From the NCBI GenBank assembly GCA_963815295.1, contig CAWFFZ010000004.1, positions 1-13,540 of the forward strand: a DNA stretch of 13,540 nt, read 5' to 3'. Shown here one piece after another: positions 7,206 through 13,540 of the stretch. The notes below the pieces were generated by a model. It was given only the letters and a program-made list of their open reading frames with translations. It had not been told where the DNA came from and did not search any database. The first letter of the stretch is position 1; each line of letters opens with the position of its first letter. The position numbers and the translations under genes were made by a program. This stretch comes from JACDHG01 sp963815295. GTDB taxonomy: Bacteria; Actinomycetota; Actinomycetes; Propionibacteriales; Nocardioidaceae.

Positions 7206-9211
7206 ATGCCCACAGTCCACTCGTTCGACGTGTTCGACACGGTGCTGACCCGACGGGTCGGTGCTCCCACAGCGGTGATCGATCTCTTGGGCAAGAGGCT
7301 GGAGGCGGACGACCGCATTCCGGTCCGGGCCGCGGTGTTCGCTGCGACCCGGAAGCGGCTCGAGACCCAGTTGACCGGGACGCTCGGCCGGCACGCGACG
7401 CTGCGCGAGATCTACCAGGCCGTGGCTGCTGGCGCTGAGCGCCGACCCGCTCGCTGGCAGACGTGTGGGTAGCGGCGGAGGAGCACCTGGAGCGAGAGCT
7501 CACCGTCCCGGTCCCCGGCGCGCTGGAGCGGATCGAGGCCGCCCGTGCGCAAGGCCGCGTGGTGTTCGTGTCCGACACACCGCACAGCGAGGAGTTCGTG
7601 AAGTCGCTGCTCGATCCAGCATGGTCTGGCTCGAGGCCGAGGACTGTGTGTTCACCTCCTCCGAGCGCCAGGTCAGCAAGTCACACGGCGGTCTCTTCGA
7701 GGCGGTCAGGCTCGTCGTCGGCGGGGAGCATCAGTTCCGCCATGTCGGCGACAACCCGCGAAGTGACGGGGCCGCCGCGCGTGTCGAAGGGTGGTCGGGG
7801 ACGGTGTCGCCCGGTGGGCAGCTCTCCAGGTACGAGCAGCTGCTGGAGGAGCGATCCGAGGCGACCGACGGTGTGACCTCATGGCTGGCCGGTGCCTCAC
7901 GTCTGGCCCGCCTGGAAGCGTCCGAGCGGAACGTCTCAGCACCCATCGCAGGGGTCGCCAGCGGAGTGCTGGCACCTCTGCTCGTCGGCTTCGCGCTCTG
8001 GGTCACCGCGCAGGCGCGCCAACGCGGCGTACGACGGCTCTACTTCGTGGCGCGCGACGGCGAGGTGATGCTGGAGGCGGCCCGGTTCGTGATCGGGCAC
8101 CTGGCACCTGACATCGAGCTGCGCTATCTCTACGGGTCGCGCAAGCCCTGGATCTTCGCTGCTACTGCCACCGCCGACGAGTTCCTGGCCGACTGGGTGA
8201 TGGCGCGACCCGACTACACCGCGCGCACCCTGCTCGCCCGCGTCGACCTGACTCCCGAGCAGGTCTTCGAGATCACGGCCCTTCCGAGCTGCCACCGCGA
8301 TCGTGCGGACCAGGCGCTCACGCCGAGCGAACGGCTGGAGCTGGCCGAAGCGCTGCAGAGCGAGCCATTGCTCTCGATGGTGCGTTCCAGAGCCATGCGC
8401 ACCGCCGAGCAGACCCTTGGCTACCTGCGCCAGGAGGGACTGATGGACGGTCCTCCGAGTGCCCTGGTCGACGCCGGCTGGGGCGGCAGGACAGCACACG
8501 CCTTCGACCACCTGTTGCGTGAGGCGGGTGCCCCGCCGGTGGAGCACTTCCTCGTGGGTATCAGGGGTTCGAAGGACGATCTCCGGCGCCGGGGAAGCGC
8601 ACGCCTGCTTCCTTGGTTGTTCGACGAGCAGAAGTACCCCGCGTCGGTCAGCGCTCTGCCCTCTTCGCACACGCTCATCGAGATGCTGTGCGCCGGGTCG
8701 ATCGGACGCACTCTCGGCTACGAGGTCGTCGAGGGGAAGTCCCGGCCAGTCCTGGCATCGATGAGCAACGAAGCCGTCGTCGCCTGGGGGCTGCCCGAGG
8801 TGCAGCGAACGGCTGTCCGGGTCGCTGAGCTCGTGGCCCCCCGGCTGTCGCAGGATGCCGTGCACATGGATCTCACCGAGGCAGTGTTCGCCGTACTGCG
8901 TGCCTTCTGGGTGCACCCCAGCAAGGCGGACGTCCGTGGCCTGGGGCAGCTTTCCCTGGGAGGAAGAGATCTTGCTGCCGTTCGCGCCGATTGCGCAGCG
9001 CCTCACCACCAGGGACATCATCGAACGCCTCCTGCGTGGGGAGCGTCAGATCCGGAGGGTGAACTCATGGCGTGCTGGCTCAGCCCAGATCAGCAGTGAG
9101 CCGTGGAAGACACTTCTCAAGCTGCGTGGCTGGCAGCTCGACAACCGTGCGCGGTTCCGTCGGGTCCCCCGGCGGATCCGACTCGAGGTCGCCGCACGTC
9201 GGCGGCAATGA
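7206..9211 (+). CDS. COG5610-type HAD-superfamily protein, large two-domain, three frameshifts
   Basis: About 668 residues. The N-terminal HAD phosphatase-like domain keeps all four motifs: FDVFDT (residues 7-12, nucleophile Asp), FVSDT (7565-7579), the Lys of VSKSHGG (about 7672) and GDNPRSD (about 7747). The long C-terminal domain has LYFVARDGEVMLEAARF and LVDAGWGGRTAHAFDHLL, signatures of a conserved region of unknown function found with such HAD domains in polysaccharide loci. The start ATG 7206 gives PTVHSFDVFDT. Frame changes are near 7440-7455 (one base missing), 7615-7625 (one missing) and 8957 (one extra C between QLS and WEEEILLPF). The last frame ends RLEVAARRRQ. A phosphatase or phosphotransfer role on a phospho-sugar or phospho-polyol intermediate fits its TagF-like neighbour, but that is inference. 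Confidence 0.8.
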
Positions 9212-9244
9212 GGGCTGTACCTCACGGCCACGTGGCTGCGCACC

Positions 9245-10528
9245 TCAACCCGGCGGGTTCATGAACCCCAGAGGCGAGTAGCTGATGTCGGGGAACAGCT
9301 GTGCCACCGAGCGGCTCGGGAAACGTCGGGCAACGATCTCACCGAGGACGTTGCGGTAGTCGGTGGTGACCTTCAGGTCGCCCTCCGCCAAGGCCGCGGC
9401 GTTCAGTGTGGGCCAGTTGCCGTAGTACTGGCCACCCTTCACGCCAGCTCCGGCAACCAGCATCATGTTGCCCCAGCCGTGGTCGAAGCCCTTGCTGCCG
9501 TTCTCGGCGACGCGACGGCCGAACTCGGAGATCGTCACCACCGTGACCCGCTGCCGCAGGGTGCCGAGGTCATCGAGGAAGGCCGCCAGCGACTGGGCGA
9601 AGCCGTCGATGTTGTACGTCATCGTGCCTCCCCCTACGTTGCCGTAGTTCGCGTGCAGGTCCCAGGCTCCGGCGTCGATAGCGATCACGTCGGTGCCGAC
9701 ATCCGCCTTGATCAGCTGGGCTGCGGCCTTCAGGGGCGGCACGAACGGCCCGGCGTTCCAGACGGTGGGGTAGGCCACGGCCGGCGCCGGGGCGGTGGCC
9801 AGGGCCTTTCCGGGACCCTTGGAGATCATCATTGCCTGCGCTGCGCCGTTGGCGATCGGCAGACGGGCACCAGCCCACATCGTCTCCAGCGACGCGTAGC
9901 GCTGAGTTCACGTAGCCGTCGAGGCCCGGGACCTGGAGGACGGAGAGATTGCGTGCCGAGATGGTGGGCGCAGGACCCATCAGGGCCGTGGTCGGAAAGT
10001 CCATGCCCACCTGGACGGCATCCATCGGGTCTGACTCGCCGCCCATCCCGACCATCCGGTTGATCCAGCCCGAACGCGCCGCCGACCCGGGTGCCGCGTC
10101 CTCCACCTGCTCGATGGCGTCGAAGTGGGACCGGTTGACGACCGGTAGTCCGGTCGCCTGGATGGCCGCGAACTCTCCGGACTGCCAGTACTTGGCCATC
10201 GGCTGCATCGACGGGTGCAGCCCGAACATGGGGTCCTTGCAGATCAGTGACGCTGCGGGTACTGCCGTGCGTGGGTCGGACCTGGTAGTAGCCCGGATCG
10301 CCGTGCGGTACGACAACGCCGAGGCCGTCGATACCCCCGCGAAGGCTGATCACGACCAGCACGTTGCCGCCGGATTCCGCCGCAAAGCTGGCCTGCATCA
10401 TGGAGTCGCCGAACATCTGGGTGACAGCCATCGCCCCGCCCACGGCAGTGGCGGTCTTCAGGAGCGAACGGCGGCTCACCGCGAAGTCAGCGGCAACCGC
10501 ACTCGTCCGCGGTGTTGGAGTTCTTCAT
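9245..10528 (-). CDS. DUF1501 protein with Tat signal, three frameshifts
   Basis: A secreted protein of about 427 residues, DUF1501 family (alkaline-phosphatase-like superfamily), function unknown. The N-terminus, from ATG at 10526-10528, carries the twin-arginine motif VSRRSLLKTA, a hydrophobic stretch and an ASFAA-type cleavage region, so folded export by Tat is expected. Family marks: NVLVVISLRGGIDGLGVVVP, FGLHPSMQPM, GLPVVNRSHFDA, IDAGAWDLHANYG, VTISEFGRRVAENGS, FDHGWGNMMLVAGAGVKGG. Frames change near 10495 (otherwise a stop follows TADECGCR), near 10268 (QVRP to RTAVPAASL) and near 9902 (VNSA to YASLETMW). Each is one extra base. It starts nine bases after the DUF1800 stop, and these families often travel as a pair. 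The gene converges on the COG5610 gene with a 33-base gap. Confidence 0.85.
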
Positions 10529-10536
10529 GGGGGGCC

Positions 10537-12319
10537 TCATGTCGTCATGTGGTCGGGACTGTCGAGCAGGGCGTAGGCCAGCCAAGGGAACTGCCAGCTC
10601 CCCACCGGGTGCTTGCTGGAGATCAGGGTCGAGCCGGTGACCTTGACGGCCTGAGCGGCGGCGGTCTGCTGGCGCGTGGTGGCCGCGCGGCCGAACCAGG
10701 AGCGGCACAGGTGGTCGACGTACGCATCGAAGCGGAGTGACGGAGTGGGCAGCCAGGCGGACTGGGTGCGGTAGACCGCCTGCTCGGGGTACCAGCCGCC
10801 TGCCTGGTTGCGGTGCATCCGATAGCTGTTGAAGACGCGGGACGGGGAGGACCATGCCGATCCGACGATGGGAGGACCGTCCGGGCGGGGCCACGAGAAC
10901 AGGCGCTCGGCTCCTTGGACGTAGTTGGCTGCGAAGGCCCAGGAACTGGTCGAGGTCGGCGCCTGCACGTTGACGCCGAGGACGCGGGCCGTGGCGACGA
11001 GGTCGCCGACCGGCGTACGGAGCTTGTTGCCCTCCGAGGTGAGGAACTCGGGGTGTGTCGAGAGCGCCTTCAGCACCGCGGACATGTCCGTCCCGGAGCT
11101 CATGTAGACGTCCGCCAAGGCGTTGATCAGTCCGTCCGACGGAGTGTCGGAGACGAAGTACGTCGCGAGCTTGGTGGCGACGCGATGGGCGGTCGCCGGG
11201 TGGTGGGCGAGGTACTTCAGGTAGGCCATGGTCGCGGCCTGCCCGTCGGCGGAGGCGTTGGCGTGGCTGAAGTCGAGCACCTGGACGGGACCGGTGGTGT
11301 GCGCGGCGGCGTTGTACGTCGGGTTGAAGGTGTTGCCCCAGTCGACCGTGTAGCCGGACAGCAGGATCGCGGAGTGCTTGACCATGGTCTCGGTGTAGCC
11401 CGCGGTACGTCCGACGGTGTGCAGCTCGAGGAGCTCGCGGCCCTGGTTCTCGTTGGGCTTGTTCTTCACCGACTTCGCGTTGTCGAGGTAGACGCGCATC
11501 GCGGGGTGCAGTGAGCACGCGACGAGCAGGTCCTCGAACGTGCCGAAGGCATGGCTGCGGATGGTGGCGTCGTAGTCGAAGCGGTAGATCCATGCGTTGT
11601 CGTGGGTGGTCGGGATGTGCAGCACCGTGGACCAGAAGTCGGTCATGGTCTCGAGAACGCTTCGGTTGGAGTAGACGCGGCGCAGGATTGTCCAGTTTCC
11701 CAGGTCGTCTCCGTAGGTCCACGCCGCCTTGGTCCTGGCCTTGTCGGTGGCGTACTTCTCCGCCGGCGTACGCCGCAGCGGTGCGAACCAGCTGTCGACC
11801 TCGGCGATCTTGCTCGCCTCGGTGATCGTCGAAGGCTTCAACTGAGCCGCCAGCCATGCGTCCGGGCTGCCCGCTGCGCGCAGCTTCGCCAGGCTCGCCT
11901 GGGTGAAGCCGGTGCCGAACCGGTTCAGGTACAGCCGCTCTCGTGAGGTGGCTGCCAACGCACCCGTCGGAAGCCGGCTTCGCTGTCCAGAAGGACGACG
12001 CGTTGTAGCTCTTCGACAGGATCATCCGGTCGCGCTGCTGGGTGTAGACCCGGACGTAGTACAGCGTGTTCACGGAGAGCCGGGTCATGGTGGCTGAATG
12101 CCGAACCCCTTGGCGACCGAACGCTGAAGAGACCGTGTAGTAGGTCTTGAACGTCTTGTCGCTGCTGTACCGGACGACCATCCGAACCTTGTCACGCGAG
12201 TCCGGGTCGTTGATGACCGCGGACACCGCCACGGTGCCGTCGGTGTTCTTGGTCAGCTTCTCGTCCTTCTCGGGGAAGCCGTTGATGTAGAGCGAGGTCG
12301 GAGTGCTGGGGTATGCCAT
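10537..12319 (-). CDS. DUF1800 protein with N-terminal fibronectin-III-like domain, one frameshift
   Basis: About 593 residues. The first ~110 residues (PTSLYINGFP, AVSAVINDPDSRDKVRMVVR, RLSVNTLYYVRVYTQ) look like a fibronectin type III beta-sandwich. The DUF1800 domain runs from RERLYLNRFGTGFT to the end, with the hallmark motifs ENQGRELLELHTVG and HPATAHRVATKLATYFVSD. Function unknown; usually paired with a DUF1501 partner, as here. The domains lie in two frames joined near 11965 (KPAS to TGALAATSRERL), explained by one extra base. ATG 12319 is preferred because GGAGAG lies eight bases upstream. An alternative ATG at 12393 gives the Arg-rich start MPFVATTRSSRRRERRLAAV but needs another shift before MAYPSTP. 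No clear signal peptide is seen with either start. The domain call is firm; the exact start is not. Confidence 0.83.
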
Positions 12320-12443
12320 CAGGCCGACTCTCCAACGGCCGCGAGCCGGCGCTCGCGGCGTCGGCTGCTCCTGGTTGTTGCGACAAACGGCATGGTGGTT
12401 CCCGGGGGAGGTAAGTGGTCTGTGCCTCCGAGTGTGCCGGGAA

Positions 12444-12472
12444 ATTGTCACTAATACGTTGTTTTCGTACAA
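12444..12472 (-). promoter_or_regulatory. Candidate promoter for the DUF1800-DUF1501 pair
   Basis: Read on the - strand, TTGTAC (12472-12467) and GACAAT (12449-12444) are separated by 17 bases. They match 3 of 6 and 4 of 6 consensus positions. They sit in the most AT-rich stretch of the window, between the methyltransferase stop and the DUF1800 start. A transcript would have a leader of about 120 bases to ATG 12319 or about 45 to ATG 12393. Confidence 0.4.
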
Positions 12473-12491
12473 AAATGGACAGAGAGCCGTC
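12471..12491 (-). terminator. Weak intrinsic terminator after the methyltransferase
   Basis: On the - strand, GACGG-CTCT-CTGTC (12491-12478) folds into a five-pair stem with one G-T wobble. It is followed by CCA and a run of five T (12475-12471). It lies 28 bases past the methyltransferase stop. The stem is short for a GC-rich host, so termination may be partial. The T-run abuts the -35 element of the candidate promoter. Confidence 0.35.
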
Positions 12492-12518
12492 ACTCCAGGT
12501 GGGCGATCCTGCGACCCC

Positions 12519-13422
12519 TCAGAGCCGGGTGGCGCGGAACAGGTCGCCGGAGAAGATGCCGGTCTCGGGACGTTCCATGGGAACGAACCTGGAGTCCAGG
12601 CCGGCACTGTGCAGGTCGGTGACGATGTCCTGGCCGAAGACGCGGTAGGACTTGATTCCCTCCTCGCGCAACCCCGGATCACCGTGCATGTGCGGAGGGT
12701 GCACGAGCTCTTCGTCGGTCTCGGGGTCGATCAGCTTCCAGGTCTGCGGCAGCGAGGGGTCGTACGGCACGGTGAACAGGTAGCTGCCGCCGTCGCTCAG
12801 GCAGCGGGCGATCTCGCGATGAGCGGTGTCGACATGCCGGACGTGCTCCATCACCTCCGTGGTGAGGATGATGTCGAAGCTCCTGTCGGGGAACGGCATC
12901 CGCTCCAGGTCGACGTTGACCACCCCGTCGCCGAGGTCGGCTCCGTTCTCGTGGTCCGGCTGGTAGAGCGACACGGTGTATCCGGGAAGGTGCGAGAGCA
13001 GGCGACCGATGCGGCCGTTGGCGTCGGTGTCGAGCACCCGCAAACCCTCGGGCATGCGGTCGACGAGCGCGGCAATGGCGTCCGTCTCGACGCCGAACCT
13101 CTCGGCCATCACGTCCAGCAGACCCGCGGCGACGGTACGGTCGCGCATCTTGGAGAAGCAGGATCTGCACCGCAGCGTTTCGCGCAGCGGCCCGATCCGA
13201 TGCCGGCGCAGGATCTCCATGTTCGGCATCTCATGCAGCAGAGTCCCGCGATGACCGCAGATGTTGCACGAGATCGTGGTGTGCCGGAAGCGTCGCCAGG
13301 CAGCAACGTTCTCCCGATTCACCCGGTGCCGGAGGTCGCCTGGATCCCGCAGAGTCTGGCGCGACGAGCTGCAGGGCGAAACGGCGGTCGCTACCGAGGG
13401 GGAACAGCGACTCCCGGTTCAC
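12519..13422 (-). CDS. Class I SAM-dependent methyltransferase with N-terminal zinc-ribbon-like motif, one frameshift near the N-terminus
   Basis: About 300 residues. CNICGHRG and CRSC form a CxxC...CxxC zinc-ribbon-like pair, followed by a Rossmann methyltransferase core: VLDTDANGRIGRLL (motif I region), SLYQPDHENG, VDLERMPFPDRSFDIILTTE, VMEHVRHVDTAHREIARC and DGGSYLFTVPY. The C-terminal part has PPHMHGDPG and YRVFGQDIV. Motif I lacks the usual GxGxG glycines; other zinc-ribbon methyltransferases near sugar genes also have variant forms there. A GTG at 13322 opens the main frame but has no ribosome-binding site. GTG 13422 has AAGGAGGTG five bases upstream and starts NRESLFPLGSDRRFALQLVA, which joins QTLRDPGDLRHRVNREN if one extra C near 13353-13358 is skipped. 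I therefore take 13422. The acceptor is unknown. Confidence 0.82.
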
Positions 13423-13540
13423 CCGGCCACCTCCTTGCGCGGACTGTTGTCGTCCACAGGACCGGCGGCCTCCGGGACGGGAGTGCAGGATGTCAGCGAC
13501 CTGTTCGAGGCGCAAACAGCAGGTCCTCTGACCTGCAGAG
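13419..13540 (-). CDS. C-terminus of an unidentified gene cut by the window edge
   Basis: On the - strand a reading ending PVPEAAGPVDDNSPRKEVAG stops with TGA at 13421-13419, overlapping the methyltransferase GTG as GTGA. This is the usual form of operon coupling in this window. Further upstream the coding-like stretch LRLEQVADILH is in another frame and joins this tail if one extra T near 13480-13485 is skipped, the same error type as elsewhere. Only about 40 residues are inside the window and no family can be assigned. The Pro/Glu/Asp-rich end looks like a flexible C-terminal tail. It could instead be a non-coding leader. Confidence 0.4.
   Translation of the reverse strand, partial: LQVRGPAVCASNRSLTSCTPVPEAAGPVDDNSPRKEVAG
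13428..13436 (-). promoter_or_regulatory. Strong Shine-Dalgarno site that sets the methyltransferase start
   Basis: AAGGAGGTG on the - strand, five bases before GTG 13422, is the best ribosome-binding site in the window. It supports the longer methyltransferase over the GTG at 13322, which has none. Confidence 0.7.

Noticed and set aside
7936..9021. A 361-residue open frame on the - strand
   Set aside because: It lies antisense to the COG5610 gene, which has clear HAD motifs and conserved C-terminal signatures. The antisense product has no recognisable domain. Such shadows are normal in GC-rich genes.
10487..12682. A 731-residue open frame on the - strand spanning the DUF1800 region
   Set aside because: Only its middle part (the FN3-like domain) is real. 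Before that it runs through the intergenic gap and the methyltransferase gene in the wrong frame, and after about 11965 it is out of frame with the DUF1800 motifs.
1..13540. CRISPR arrays, tRNA or rRNA genes, insertion sequences
   Set aside because: I saw no regularly spaced repeats, no tRNA- or rRNA-like stretch, and no transposase motif or terminal inverted repeats. The window is filled with genes on both strands.

Overview
The window is GC-rich DNA with strong G/C preference at third codon positions, GTG and TTG starts, ATGA stop/start overlaps and an intrinsic terminator typical of Actinobacteria. The protein types and the paired DUF1501/DUF1800 genes fit a Nocardioides-like actinobacterium; that genus-level guess is weak.

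Left part (1-9211, + strand): a surface or exopolysaccharide cluster. A terminator (12-50) closes whatever lies upstream. Then come a serine-acetyltransferase-like hexapeptide enzyme (211-752), a GT4 glycosyltransferase (762-1792), a GT2 glycosyltransferase (1789-2670), an EpsG/Wzy-type polymerase (2682-3783), a TagF/TagB-like polyol-phosphate transferase (3780-4966), a Wzx-type flippase (4963-6260), an LpxL/HtrB-like lipid acyltransferase (6309-7172, heavily frame-broken) and a large two-domain COG5610-type HAD protein (7206-9211). Three ATGA overlaps and other short gaps point to one operon. Read together: two sugars or more are added, the unit is flipped and polymerised outside the cell (Wzx/Wzy logic), and the chain or its carrier is modified by O-acetyl, polyol-phosphate and possibly fatty-acyl groups. 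The initiating phosphosugar transferase and chain-length regulator are not here and presumably lie upstream.

Right part (9245-13540, - strand, convergent): a Tat-type DUF1501 protein (9245-10528) and, upstream of it, a DUF1800 protein with an N-terminal fibronectin-III-like domain (10537-12319) form a pair behind an AT-rich promoter/terminator gap (12320-12518). Upstream again is a zinc-ribbon SAM methyltransferase (12519-13422), itself overlapping by GTGA the C-terminus of a gene cut by the window edge (13419-13540).

The dominant feature of the raw sequence is frame breakage. Of eleven complete genes only the GT2 gene reads in one frame. About 24 one-base shifts are needed to read the others, and most are one extra base. 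Conserved protein continues on both sides of each shift with normal codon bias, so insertion-type sequencing or consensus error is the best explanation, worst at about 6400-7050. Coordinates below give the reconstructed gene spans. I see no mobile element, CRISPR array, tRNA or rRNA. No completely new system is proven. The least characterised material is the LpxL-like enzyme plus COG5610 protein next to a TagF-like enzyme, and the DUF1501/FN3-DUF1800 pair beside a polysaccharide locus.
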